Shown here: positions 1 through 8,002 of the stretch, one piece after another
Layout: each line of letters opens with the position of its first letter
Numbering within the stretch: the first letter of the stretch is position 1
IMG/VR virus record: IMGVR_UViG_3300020214_001095
Coordinates: 1 to 30,473 of that record
Reading direction: 5' to 3' (one strand)
DNA: 30,473 nt
DNA from: a virus
Position numbers and translations under genes: made by a program
The notes under the pieces: generated by a model
Databases searched by the model: none
The model's input: the letters and a program-made list of their open reading frames with translations, nothing else
Told to the model about the DNA's origin: nothing

Positions 1-2
1 CC

Positions 3-98
3 GGAGACACGAGGTCTTCAGAAAGTTTGGCGATTGTAAAGATGCCAATCGAATGTATTATTGACCCACAAAATACTCCTGAGTACTTTAAAAAATAA
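3..98 (+). CDS. 3' end of a gene cut by the window start, unknown product
   Basis: An open frame runs from the window edge to a TAA at 96-98 and encodes the last 31 residues of a protein, ending ...DPQNTPEYFKK. The next gene starts only 5 bases later in the same direction, so the two are probably co-transcribed. The visible tail is too short to assign to a family. The frame is supported by its tight junction with the next gene and by lack of any competing frame; the function is unknown. Confidence 0.55.
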   Translation, partial: GDTRSSESLAIVKMPIECIIDPQNTPEYFKK

Positions 99-103
99 TT
101 AAA

Positions 104-670
104 ATGTTAACCGCAGAGCAAATAGAGTCAAACAAGAAAAAGTTTCTTGAAACAAACTCGAAATATAAAATTTTTACAGAAGAGTTGTTAGACTTTTTGG
201 GTAATGACTTTTTTTTAGCACCAGCTTCCACATCTTTAGACATGTATGGGTGTTTTCCAGGTGGATTATTGGGTCATTGTTTTAAAGCCGCGAAGTATTC
301 GGTTAAAACCAATGAACTACTCCCTGAAACAATGAGGGTAGAAACGTCTTCTATTTTGAAGTGTATATTTTTATCACAGATTGGTAAAACTTTTATGTTT
401 AAACCAAACCCAAGTGAATGGCATAGAAAAAACCTTGGTAAAATGTACGAATTCAACGAACAGGAAGTTTCAATGAAATCAGGTGAAAGGGCAATATATT
501 ATGCGGTAAACAACGGGGTAAAATTATCAGAAGACGAATTCCAATCAATCATGAACTCGGATAAAGAATCGGATGATAAAATGGCTAAGTATCGTTCTGG
601 TACTTTATCTAATGTAATAAGAGTCGGTTTTGAACTATCAATATTAGAAGAAAAAAATGGACAAAAATGA
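104..670 (+). CDS. HD-domain-fold protein with the metal ligands replaced (probable pseudoenzyme)
   Basis: A 188-residue protein whose layout resembles small HD-superfamily phosphohydrolases of the YhaM/HD type. It has a PGGLLGHCFKAA segment (residues 52-63) where these proteins carry GGLLxH. The next landmark, normally LHDIGK, reads LSQIGK (90-95), so the defining His-Asp pair is Ser-Gln. The later segment SGERAIYYAVNNGVKLSEDE (126-145) looks like the family's GE(K/R)xxxxLxxxxxLTDEE region, but the His expected just after it is absent (MNSDKES). Fold similarity is from memory of the family; loss of the ligands is seen in the sequence. I infer a non-catalytic, possibly nucleotide-binding or regulatory role. 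It overlaps dut by 14 bases. Confidence 0.6.
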   Translation: MLTAEQIESNKKKFLETNSKYKIFTEELLDFLGNDFFLAPASTSLDMYGCFPGGLLGHCFKAAKYSVKTNELLPETMRVETSSILKCIFLSQIGKTFMFKPNPSEWHRKNLGKMYEFNEQEVSMKSGERAIYYAVNNGVKLSEDEFQSIMNSDKESDDKMAKYRSGTLSNVIRVGFELSILEEKNGQK

Positions 671-1256
671 AATTGAGTCGTATATTAAACGACTCCAAGA
701 ATTAGAAAAAGAAATCCTTAACGATAACTCCGATGATACGTCAATTATGGGAGACTTAAATAATTTGTTATTTAGTCTTGGTGATGATATCAAAAATCAA
801 GTTGAGGAACAAGTTAATCGATTTGAAGTAAAAGTTAAAAAATTACATCCTGACGCAGTGATTCCCAAATACGCAAAAGATGGAGACGCGGGAATGGATT
901 TAGTTGCAACATCAATCTTATCGGAAACCACAACTCATGTTACTTATGGTACAGGAATCTCTATTGAAATTCCAAAAGGTTTTGTTGGGTTAATATTTCC
1001 TCGCTCATCTATTAGAAAATATGATTTATCATTAACAAATTGTGTCGGTGTAGTTGATAGTGGATATAGGGGGGAATTACAAGCAACATTCAAAAAATCT
1101 AATTGGTTAAAAGGAAATGAATCTGAAAAATATCAAATCGGTGATAGGATTGTTCAAATAATGATAATTCCATATCCTTCAGTCACTTTTGTTTGGGTAG
1201 ACGAATTATCTCAAACAGACAGGGGGGAAGGGGGGTTTGGTTCTACGGGTTCATAA
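657..1256 (+). CDS. dut: dUTP diphosphatase (trimeric dUTPase) with N-terminal extension
   Basis: Hydrolyses dUTP to dUMP and pyrophosphate, keeping uracil out of phage DNA and supplying dUMP for dTMP synthesis. All five motifs of the trimeric family are present in order: AGMDL (78-82), PRSSI (115-119), GVVDSGYRGEL (131-141), GDRIVQIMI (162-170) and the C-terminal P-loop-like RGEGGFGSTG (189-198). The motif III Asp that activates water is Asp134. Residues 1 to about 55 form an extra acidic, probably helical stretch before the core, which family members of about 150 residues lack. The ATG at 657 lies inside the end of the HD-like gene, so the two are probably translationally coupled. It works in the same pathway as the dCMP deaminase at 12430-12870, which makes dUMP. 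Confidence 0.96.
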   Translation: MDKNEIESYIKRLQELEKEILNDNSDDTSIMGDLNNLLFSLGDDIKNQVEEQVNRFEVKVKKLHPDAVIPKYAKDGDAGMDLVATSILSETTTHVTYGTGISIEIPKGFVGLIFPRSSIRKYDLSLTNCVGVVDSGYRGELQATFKKSNWLKGNESEKYQIGDRIVQIMIIPYPSVTFVWVDELSQTDRGEGGFGSTGS

Positions 1257-1279
1257 TAATTTTATTAAAAAAAACTGAA

Positions 1280-1996
1280 TTGAGAAAATCAACAATAAAA
1301 ACCGTAAATGTAGTGGAAGATAAAAAAACATCTAAAAAAGATAGAATTAGGCAAATTATAAAACAACCTAAAGAAAAATTTCTTAACAAAAATCAAGAAA
1401 ATTATTGGAAAACTTTAGGTGAAAATGAAATAACATTTTGTTTTGGACCCGCCGGTGTTGGTAAATCTTATATTGCAATGAAAAGGGCTGTTGATTTACT
1501 TTGGGACGAAAATAATAAATATGAAAAAATTATTATCGTTAGGCCAGCGGTCGAAGCGGAGGAAAAATTAGGTTCACTACCCGGTGGATTAGAAGAAAAA
1601 CTAGACCCATACATCTATCCTTCATACTATTTACTAAATAAAATAATAGGTAAAGAGGCAAGAGAAAAATTAAAAGATGAAGGGTTTATTGAAATTGCCG
1701 CATTGGCTTATATGAGAGGATGGAATGTTGACAATACAATTTTAGTCTTCGAAGAGGCTCAAAACACAACCCCGTCCCAAATGAAACTTTTATTGACCCG
1801 TATTGGGTTTAATTCAAAATTTTTTATTTCGGGAGATTTAGAACAATCAGACAAATTTAAAGACAAAACAAAAACCGGATTATACGACGCAAAAGTAAGA
1901 CTTGGTGATTTAAAAAACATCGGTGTATTTGAATTTAGTAATGAGGATATTGTTAGAAATCCAATTATTACTCAAATCTTAAAAATGTACGATTAA
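1280..1996 (+). CDS. phoH: PhoH-like P-loop ATPase
   Basis: A PhoH-family ATPase, common in marine T4-like phages; its role there is unsettled (phosphate-stress or RNA-related ATPase/helicase). The Walker A motif is GPAGVGKS (56-63), and Walker B is ILVFEEAQN (154-162), with Glu where many relatives have Asp. The family segment SGDLEQSD (184-191) follows. IIIVRPAVEAEEKLGSLPGG (84-103) matches the conserved PhoH block. The longest frame opens at an ATG at 1193, but that would overlap dut by 64 bases and add a residue run that reads like a shadow of the dut end. I prefer the TTG at 1280, with a GTG at 1313 as alternative. The start is therefore uncertain; the family assignment is not. Confidence 0.9.
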   Translation: MRKSTIKTVNVVEDKKTSKKDRIRQIIKQPKEKFLNKNQENYWKTLGENEITFCFGPAGVGKSYIAMKRAVDLLWDENNKYEKIIIVRPAVEAEEKLGSLPGGLEEKLDPYIYPSYYLLNKIIGKEAREKLKDEGFIEIAALAYMRGWNVDNTILVFEEAQNTTPSQMKLLLTRIGFNSKFFISGDLEQSDKFKDKTKTGLYDAKVRLGDLKNIGVFEFSNEDIVRNPIITQILKMYD

Positions 1997-2033
1997 ACTT
2001 TACTTATAAAATTTTATAAATTATATTTCCTAT

Positions 2034-2714
2034 ATGGAAATATTTGTTGGTATTGATGGTGTTTTAAGAAATACAATACAGAAATTTGATTACCATTATA
2101 GAGATTATTTTTTAAACACCGAAACATGTGAGGAAGAAAAGTTTGATTATGGTGTAAATGGTGTGCCAATATCTATTGAAAATTTGTTAAGTACCTACAA
2201 TTTTCAATCAATCGATGAATTTAATAAATTTTTATATTTTGATTTCCCAATTGAAATATATGGACACGCCGGTTTGAGTTATAATCAAGCAGCCACTGAA
2301 TTAAACAAATTAATTTTTGAAAATAAAAACCACAAAATAACCTTAGTTGGTTTAAGCGAAAAGGGTAAAGCAAAACCCGCCACACTCTTTTTTCTTTCAA
2401 AAAATGGTATTATATGTGATAATATCATTTTTTCAACGACTGGAGAAATAAAAAAATTATGGAAAAAATGTGATTTATGGATAACGGATGATATAAATGT
2501 TGTTTCACAATGTCCAATACACAAAAAAGTTATAAAATTTAATACCTTTTATAATAATAACTTTACAAATAAACTACAAATAAATAAATTATCAGAAATA
2601 AATAAAACATGGTTGAAATTTTCGGTAAAAACTATTATATCGATGTTGATAGAATCAGTGACAAATGTCAAACGGGTAATCAAATTCAAAATGAGGACGG
2701 AATCACAACATTAG
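2034..2714 (+). CDS. HAD-like protein lacking the nucleophilic Asp; C-terminus overlaps next gene
   Basis: The N-terminus FVGIDGVLRNT (4-14) matches HAD motif I, hhhDxDGVL, but the first Asp (the nucleophile) is Gly6 while Asp8 is kept. A GGT codon is one base away from GAT. The segment ITLVGLSEKGKAKPATLFFL fits motifs II and III, with Ser and Lys, and LWITDDINVV fits acidic motif IV. HAD enzymes are mostly phosphatases, so this copy is either inactive, a different enzyme, or carries a base error. The last 35 or so residues lie inside the next gene in another frame and are basic and low in resemblance to the rest. The stop codons in the other frames at 2600-2604 suggest the ancestral gene ended before 2609. 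It is preceded by an AT-rich leader. Confidence 0.55.
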   Translation: MEIFVGIDGVLRNTIQKFDYHYRDYFLNTETCEEEKFDYGVNGVPISIENLLSTYNFQSIDEFNKFLYFDFPIEIYGHAGLSYNQAATELNKLIFENKNHKITLVGLSEKGKAKPATLFFLSKNGIICDNIIFSTTGEIKKLWKKCDLWITDDINVVSQCPIHKKVIKFNTFYNNNFTNKLQINKLSEINKTWLKFSVKTIISMLIESVTNVKRVIKFKMRTESQH

Positions 2715-2890
2715 AAATAAACCTATTTAAATATGAGATTATTAAAAGTTGTATTGAGAGAATACTAAATGAGTTTGATGAAGTAGATGAAGAATTGGGT
2801 GAATTTGGCCAAAGTAGTTTATCAACATCTTTTAAAATTGCTTTTAATACTCTAATAAAATATGACATACTAATATCAGAAGATGAATAA
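2609..2890 (+). CDS. Small protein of unknown function
   Basis: A 93-residue acidic protein. The first third (MVEIFGKNYYIDVDRISDKC) reads like a short beta-rich segment. The rest (LFKYEIIKSCIERILNEFDE, then FKIAFNTLIKYDIL) is predicted helical from its hydrophobic spacing. I do not recognise the family. The first 106 bases are shared with the end of the HAD-like gene in another frame. I take this as the real coding frame because its composition is protein-like from the first codon and its stop overlaps the following glycosyltransferase start by 8 bases, as is typical of this gene cluster. Confidence 0.6.
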   Translation: MVEIFGKNYYIDVDRISDKCQTGNQIQNEDGITTLEINLFKYEIIKSCIERILNEFDEVDEELGEFGQSSLSTSFKIAFNTLIKYDILISEDE

Positions 2891-3968
2891 CAAAGAAAAT
2901 ATAGAAAAATTATCGGTTGCTTTAGAAAAACTAAAAACCAAAACCAACACCATATATTTTTTGGTGTACGATACAAAAAAGAATCCAAGAGCGTCAGTAA
3001 AGCATATTTACGACATCGCTTTAACTTTAAAACAAAGTGGGTATAATTCAAAATTACTTGTTGAAGATAAAACATATTCAGGAGTGAATTCTTGGTTGGG
3101 TGACAATTACTCCGAATTAGAAATTGTAACAATTAAAGACGACCGAGTTGAAATCAAAATTGAAGATGTTATTATTGTTCCTGAGTACTATTCGAACGTG
3201 TTGGAATCTATGACCAATATTAGATGTGTAAAAGTCATGTTAGTTCAACAAAAAGAATACATTTTTGAAACATTACCAATTGGTAGTAGATGGTCCGATT
3301 ACGGATTTGATAGGGTAATCACAACTACTAAATTTTCTAAAAAATATATTAGTGAGATTTTTCCCGAGTCTCTGGTGCATATTATTCCTCCAATTATAGG
3401 TGATGAATTTAAGGTTAATGATAAAAATACAAAACCAATTATTTCTATAATGTGCAAAGACAGGTCAACAAACAAGAGAATTATATCTGAATTTTATATT
3501 AGATACCCACACTTGAGGTGGTTGACGTTTAGAGACATGGTTAATATGTCTTATCAAGAATTTGCTGATAACCTGAGAGAGTGTATTGTTTCAGTATGGG
3601 TAGATGAAGATTCCACATTTGGGACCTTCCCATTAGAATCGATGAAATCGGGAGTACCCGTAATCGGTAAGATACCAAAGAATGAACCAGATTGGTTAAG
3701 TGAAAATGGTATGTGGACATATGACGATTCAAAAATTGTTGAAATCCTCGGAACATATATTAACGCTTGGTTGGAGGGTGTTGAAATTAATGATGATATC
3801 AAAAATAAAATGAAAGACACGTTGTTGCCATATGAATCAGATATTACAAAAAGTAACATATTAAATATTTTTGATTCATTTATAAATAAAAGAATTGATG
3901 TAATAGAACAAGCAATAAATAAAATAAAAGAAGAATTTAATAAATCAACTAAAGAAGAGGTATCATGA
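2883..3968 (+). CDS. GT-B fold glycosyltransferase (GT4-like)
   Basis: Predicted to transfer a sugar from a nucleotide-sugar donor to an unknown acceptor. The N-terminal half begins after a short helix with a Rossmann-like strand (NTIYFLVYD, 22-30) and contains a loop (NPRASVKHIYDIALTLKQSG) typical of GT-B acceptor domains. The donor-side signature is EDSTFGTFPLESMKSGVPVIG (242-262), matching the E-x7-E/GxPVI block of GT4-type enzymes, with Glu242 and Glu252. The C-terminus (about 325-361) is a charged helix. It forms a tandem with the GT-A enzyme that follows by a 4-base ATGA overlap. The target may be modified phage DNA bases, virion glycoproteins or host surface glycans; nothing in the window decides this. 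Confidence 0.8.
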   Translation: MNNKENIEKLSVALEKLKTKTNTIYFLVYDTKKNPRASVKHIYDIALTLKQSGYNSKLLVEDKTYSGVNSWLGDNYSELEIVTIKDDRVEIKIEDVIIVPEYYSNVLESMTNIRCVKVMLVQQKEYIFETLPIGSRWSDYGFDRVITTTKFSKKYISEIFPESLVHIIPPIIGDEFKVNDKNTKPIISIMCKDRSTNKRIISEFYIRYPHLRWLTFRDMVNMSYQEFADNLRECIVSVWVDEDSTFGTFPLESMKSGVPVIGKIPKNEPDWLSENGMWTYDDSKIVEILGTYINAWLEGVEINDDIKNKMKDTLLPYESDITKSNILNIFDSFINKRIDVIEQAINKIKEEFNKSTKEEVS

Positions 3969-4744
3969 AAGACATATCAATAATTTTACCCATTCATAAA
4001 TGGGATGAGGAATATGAAACGATGTTTAGAAACGCGTTCAGTTCAGCCGAACAATTTTATAACGATGTAAAGTTGATAATTGTTGGGCCACCAAGTGTTG
4101 TTTCAAAAATAAACATTGAACAATCTAATTTGGAGTATAAAATAATGGAAAACAGTGGTGAACAAGATTTTTGTTCACAGATTAATCTAGGTATCACAAA
4201 TTGTGACACAGAGTGGTTTTCTATTTTGGAAGTTGATGATGAATATCACAAAAATTGGTTAACATTAGTAAACTCATACAGAAAAGAAAACCCTGAAGTT
4301 GGGGCTTTTTTAAGTTTAGTAAAAGATATCAATGTTGAAGGAAAGTTTTTAAGTTACACCAATGAATCAACTTGGGCCTATGGATTTACAGATAAACAGG
4401 GATTCTTAGATAATGAAGCTTTATTAGAATACCAAAACTTTCAAATTAATGGTGGCCTATACAAAACATCTGTTATAACAGAGTATGGTAAATTAAAATC
4501 AAACATCAAACTAACATTTGGTTATGAATTTTTATTAAGGTTAACACATAACAATGTGAATGTCATGACGATTCCGAGATTAGGATACCAACACGTAAAC
4601 TTTAGAGAGGATTCTTTATTTTGGAATTATAAAAATTCAGAAAAAATGAGACTTTCACAAGAAGAGGTTAAATTTTGGTTAAACACAGCAAAAAAAGAGT
4701 TTTTCTTCAAAAACGTAAGAGATATAAATTATGTAGAAAATTAA
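3965..4744 (+). CDS. GT-A fold glycosyltransferase (GT2-like)
   Basis: The N-terminus ISIILPIHKWDEEYETMFRN is a GT2-type first strand and nucleotide-binding loop. The metal-binding DxD-like site is ILEVDDEY (87-94), with Asp91-Asp92. QINLGI (72-77) precedes it as in GT2 enzymes, where an N-G pair contacts the donor. The acceptor-side NGGLYKTSVI segment follows near residue 160. It starts inside the stop of the upstream GT-B gene (ATGA), and its stop is 3 bases before the sigma factor gene. Two glycosyltransferases in a row suggest a two-step glycan or a hypermodified base. I see no membrane segment, so it is likely cytoplasmic. Confidence 0.8.
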   Translation: MKDISIILPIHKWDEEYETMFRNAFSSAEQFYNDVKLIIVGPPSVVSKINIEQSNLEYKIMENSGEQDFCSQINLGITNCDTEWFSILEVDDEYHKNWLTLVNSYRKENPEVGAFLSLVKDINVEGKFLSYTNESTWAYGFTDKQGFLDNEALLEYQNFQINGGLYKTSVITEYGKLKSNIKLTFGYEFLLRLTHNNVNVMTIPRLGYQHVNFREDSLFWNYKNSEKMRLSQEEVKFWLNTAKKEFFFKNVRDINYVEN

Positions 4745-4747
4745 TAT

Positions 4748-5446
4748 ATGCCGCGTAAACGAACCCAAAAAATATATTTTGGGGAGGAACAAGAAAAAGC
4801 GGTTGTAAGATACTTAGAATCCGAATCCGAAACAGAAAAGAATAAGATATTCAACGAATATTTAAGAGAACCTCTCACAATAATGGTCGAAAGCATAATT
4901 CGACGTTATAAATTATATAGAAAAGATTTTGAATTTGTGGACATACACGCAGATACAATGTCTTTTTTAATGACGAAGATTAATAAATTTGACCATACAA
5001 AAAACCATAAAGCTTATTCTTATTTTGGTACTATTTGTAAAAACTACTTAATGGGTGCAATTCAAAGGGACGCTAAAGAAATGAATCGAAGCGTTTCTTA
5101 CGATGATATCTCATCCGATTTAGAGGAAAGTGCAGAGCATTCTTATTACATTGATGAATATCATATTGATTACAAAGATGTTATAATAAAATTTATAATT
5201 GAATTAGAAACCTTTATAGAGACAGAAGAATTGAATGATAATGAACAGAAAATAGGGTATGCTTTAATTGAGATTTTTAGCAACTTTGAAAAAATATTCC
5301 AAATAGGTGAAGGAAATAAATTCAATAAAAATTTAATTCTATTATCATTAAGAGAAATGACATCATTATCAACAAAAGAAATCAGAATCTCTCTAAAGAG
5401 ATATAAAAAAGTTTACGAAGGAATCATGGTAAGATTCGTAAATTAA
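4748..5446 (+). CDS. gp55-like late-transcription sigma factor
   Basis: A 232-residue protein resembling T4 gp55, the phage sigma factor that directs host RNA polymerase to late promoters. The core 65-110 (ADTMSFLMTKINKFDHTKNH, then YSYFGTICKNYLMGAIQRD) matches sigma region 2 as seen in gp55 homologues, where KFD..K...AYF.T...N.....I.R is the usual pattern. The basic stretch QRDAKEMNRS is followed by an acidic segment (DLEESAEHSYYIDEYHIDY). The C-terminal part has a helix-rich region (LREMTSLSTKEIRISLKRYK) that could be a degenerate helix-turn-helix. The assignment rests on pattern recognition, so a generic sigma-70-family call is the fallback. It lies just before the baseplate genes it may control. 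Confidence 0.72.
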   Translation: MPRKRTQKIYFGEEQEKAVVRYLESESETEKNKIFNEYLREPLTIMVESIIRRYKLYRKDFEFVDIHADTMSFLMTKINKFDHTKNHKAYSYFGTICKNYLMGAIQRDAKEMNRSVSYDDISSDLEESAEHSYYIDEYHIDYKDVIIKFIIELETFIETEELNDNEQKIGYALIEIFSNFEKIFQIGEGNKFNKNLILLSLREMTSLSTKEIRISLKRYKKVYEGIMVRFVN

Positions 5447-5455
5447 CTATTTCTC

Positions 5456-5463
5456 TATTTATA
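5456..5463 (+). promoter_or_regulatory. TATTTATA element before the 5468 gene
   Basis: Exact TATTTATA ending 4 bases before the ATG, at the head of the baseplate gene run. It belongs to the recurrent set discussed in the findings. It may be a late promoter or an AT-rich initiation region. Confidence 0.4.
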
Positions 5464-5467
5464 TATT

Positions 5468-5842
5468 ATGAGGGAAAAGAAAAATATAATATCATTAGAC
5501 ACAGATTCAGCGTTAGCGTTGATGCAAGAAATCTACAACGATATTGTTGAACAAAAAAATACTGCGTCAATGATAACTAAAAAAATGTTAACATTCATGA
5601 AAGACGCTGAGGATATGAGCGTCATTGGTCCCGTCATTAAAGAACAACAAAAAATATTAAACGATTGTACCGAAAAAAAGATTTCATTAGTTAAACTTCA
5701 AGGAGCCTTATTAAAACAAACCCAAGGAAGTGGCCCAAATTCAAGTGGTGGTAAATTACAACTTACTGATGAAGATAGAGTCATATTGGAAAAACTGATG
5801 AATGATACTGAAGGAGAGTCGTCAGGAACATATACAGACTAA
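5468..5842 (+). CDS. Small helical protein of unknown function
   Basis: A 124-residue protein. Residues 10-90 look largely alpha-helical with heptad-like spacing (ALMQEIYNDIVEQKNTASMI, LKQTQ), followed by a Gly/Ser linker (GSGPNSSGGK, 87-96) and an acidic tail. I do not recognise a family; its size and helical core would also fit a small terminase subunit such as T4 gp16, but no diagnostic motif supports that. Its stop overlaps the next ATG by one base (TAATG), so it is translated together with the large virion protein that follows. Confidence 0.65.
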   Translation: MREKKNIISLDTDSALALMQEIYNDIVEQKNTASMITKKMLTFMKDAEDMSVIGPVIKEQQKILNDCTEKKISLVKLQGALLKQTQGSGPNSSGGKLQLTDEDRVILEKLMNDTEGESSGTYTD

Positions 5843-7800
5843 TGGCTAATTCAAAAGAACCCAAAAAAAAACTTCAAGCTTCGATTGAAGCAATAAAAAA
5901 AATTAATGACGACCCAAAGGGTTCATTGGGTTCTATTGCCGACTCTTATCAAAAAAACATACCGGACCCAAACGAGTTATTTTCTAAAAAAAGTGCCGAT
6001 TTAAAAAATAAATTAAAATCTAAGGTAGAAAATAATAAAGACATCTTTAAAGAATTGTTAGAAATTACAGAACAATTCATTACCAGTAACAAAAAAACAA
6101 AAACCGATACTACACCAACAAAAAGTGACAGTGTACCTGTCAATGTTGACAAGAATCTCGTAAAAGGAAAAATAAAACGTTATGCGGTTTCTTCCTCAAA
6201 AACAACTCTAAAATCTGCAAAACAAATTGCAATTAAACATTTTTCAGAAGCTCTTTTTATGGGTGACGGAATTTGTGGTAGTCAGTCCGTTTTTAATATA
6301 GATTCAATAGTCCTAAAACCTGACGAATTTGACTTCTTAGATATTTTTACAATTGACCCCGATTCAGATTGTGGTCAATTAATTTACGAGAAAAAGTCAC
6401 CTGATAAAAACAAACAAAAGGCGAATAGAAAATTTTATGATTTAATGTCTTCAGGAGGTTTATACACTTACTCATCAAACAATGGTAAAAACCTATTTAG
6501 TACCCAATGGAGTGCTTCAACACAACAATTTTTAATTACAGGATTAACTCAAGGTACAACAGGTACAACCAAAGTGCAAGACTTCATCAAAGACTATTAT
6601 GAGTCTTTGGAATTTCCTGATATTGAAGATATCATGAAGACCGCTATGATGTTAACCATACAAGGCGGTTCAAGTTGTAGTGACTCAAGTAAATTTACAG
6701 TATCATTAAATAAATCTCTAAGATTAATTGATAAATTATTCAAAGTATGTGGTTCCAATACTCAAAAAGATGAATTAAAAAATCAGACACCTGTTGATAT
6801 GTTTAGTGAAAACGACCAAGACATTGAATTCTATTTTGATTTCGATGATGTGGAAGGTATTGACTTAGACGATGAACAAAATAGATTTAAAAGAGTATTA
6901 AAGTTTAAAGACTGTTATAATTTTGAAATACCAGTAGACGACATGCATGTGGAGGATTTTATCTACTTAACAAATAATCAGAGCGTAGAGAGTGCGGTAG
7001 ACAACACTTTAGAAAATTTAGCTAAAGATGCTTTATCACAATCAGACTCCTCTTTTGATATTAGCGCATTTTTAAATAACCTATTAAATAATTTCATCAT
7101 CAATTTACCAAAAGCTTTGGTTATGTCGATTTTGTCGGCTAAAATATTCTTACCAATTATAGTATTATATAAAATATTTAAAACAGGTTTAACCAATGTG
7201 TATTTAAACAGTAAAGAATTAGCCAAGAAATTTTACAAGGCTATCGGTGCGATAATTAAAGATTTATTTTGGTTATTCATAAGAGAATTTTATAGATTAA
7301 TAAAAGTAGATTTATTGGCGTTTATCCAAAGTATTGTACAGAGAATTATTAAAAATAAGTACAAAAGGTATCTATTAATTATTACATCGTTAATTGCTTT
7401 ATTGAGGAAAGCTTTAGAGACAGAGATAAATAATTGTTATGATTTATTCCAAACAATACTATCAACAATTGAGGCCGCATTATCACAAAAAGCACCTATA
7501 ACAATACCTTCAATTCTTTTACTATTTTCAGATTCATTACCGGGTTTCAGTCAAGATAGGGCATTTATGAATATCATGAATAAATTAGAAGCGTCAGGTG
7601 TACCTACCGGACCTTTATTTGGTGAATCAAATGACATAGGTAGTTTGGTAAAATCCGTTGTTGATGGGTATACCGAAGAAGAGGATGCAAATTCATTTGT
7701 AAAAATTGTATTGAAAGGTGGAACACTACCCGGTCCACCACTCGCTGGTGGCGCGGTAATACCACCTGGATTTATTACGGGCGTAGGTAAAAAACAATAA
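5842..7800 (+). CDS. Large probable virion protein of unknown function
   Basis: A 652-residue protein. Residues 1-105 are a Lys-rich, low-complexity helical region. The middle (about 105-400) is mixed, with several cysteines and acidic stretches (FYFDFDDVEGIDLDDEQ). Residues 410-560 contain long hydrophobic or amphipathic segments (LPKALVMSILSAKIFLPIIV, YLLIITSLIALL) that could be membrane-active or buried helices. The C-terminus is Gly/Pro-rich (GGTLPGPPLAGGAVIPPGF). It is not recognised. Its size and position directly upstream of the OB-fold baseplate protein suggest a tail or baseplate part, or a tail-delivered membrane protein. No signal peptide is visible. Confidence 0.7.
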   Translation: MANSKEPKKKLQASIEAIKKINDDPKGSLGSIADSYQKNIPDPNELFSKKSADLKNKLKSKVENNKDIFKELLEITEQFITSNKKTKTDTTPTKSDSVPVNVDKNLVKGKIKRYAVSSSKTTLKSAKQIAIKHFSEALFMGDGICGSQSVFNIDSIVLKPDEFDFLDIFTIDPDSDCGQLIYEKKSPDKNKQKANRKFYDLMSSGGLYTYSSNNGKNLFSTQWSASTQQFLITGLTQGTTGTTKVQDFIKDYYESLEFPDIEDIMKTAMMLTIQGGSSCSDSSKFTVSLNKSLRLIDKLFKVCGSNTQKDELKNQTPVDMFSENDQDIEFYFDFDDVEGIDLDDEQNRFKRVLKFKDCYNFEIPVDDMHVEDFIYLTNNQSVESAVDNTLENLAKDALSQSDSSFDISAFLNNLLNNFIINLPKALVMSILSAKIFLPIIVLYKIFKTGLTNVYLNSKELAKKFYKAIGAIIKDLFWLFIREFYRLIKVDLLAFIQSIVQRIIKNKYKRYLLIITSLIALLRKALETEINNCYDLFQTILSTIEAALSQKAPITIPSILLLFSDSLPGFSQDRAFMNIMNKLEASGVPTGPLFGESNDIGSLVKSVVDGYTEEEDANSFVKIVLKGGTLPGPPLAGGAVIPPGFITGVGKKQ

Positions 7801-7801
7801 T

Positions 7802-8002
7802 ATGAATATTGAAAAATTACAAAATATTGTAGAAAATGCAAAAGATAAATCAAATAAGGATTTATTTGATGCTGAAGAATTTTTATTTAAACAACACGAA
7901 GAATTAAAACTGTACATTGTTGAATTAACAAAAAAATTAGAGTTCATTGAAAATCTACATGGGACAATAATTACTGAAATTGAAAATAGAAAAATACAAT
8001 GA
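7802..8002 (+). CDS. Small coiled-coil protein
   Basis: A 66-residue, highly charged protein that is probably one long helix or coiled coil (LFKQHEELKLYIVELTKKLE). It starts 2 bases after the stop of the 652-residue gene, and its TGA overlaps the next ATG (ATGA), so it is embedded in an operon with strict coupling. It could be a chaperone or small structural partner of the neighbouring baseplate proteins. The function is unknown. Confidence 0.65.
   Translation: MNIEKLQNIVENAKDKSNKDLFDAEEFLFKQHEELKLYIVELTKKLEFIENLHGTIITEIENRKIQ

Noticed and set aside
1193-1279. ATG at 1193 as the phoH start
   Set aside because: It overlaps dut by 64 bases in another frame and adds residues unlike PhoH N-termini; the TTG at 1280 gives a normal junction.
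2686-3132. Minus-strand open frame of 148 codons
   Set aside because: It crosses three well-supported plus-strand genes and shows no recognisable domain.
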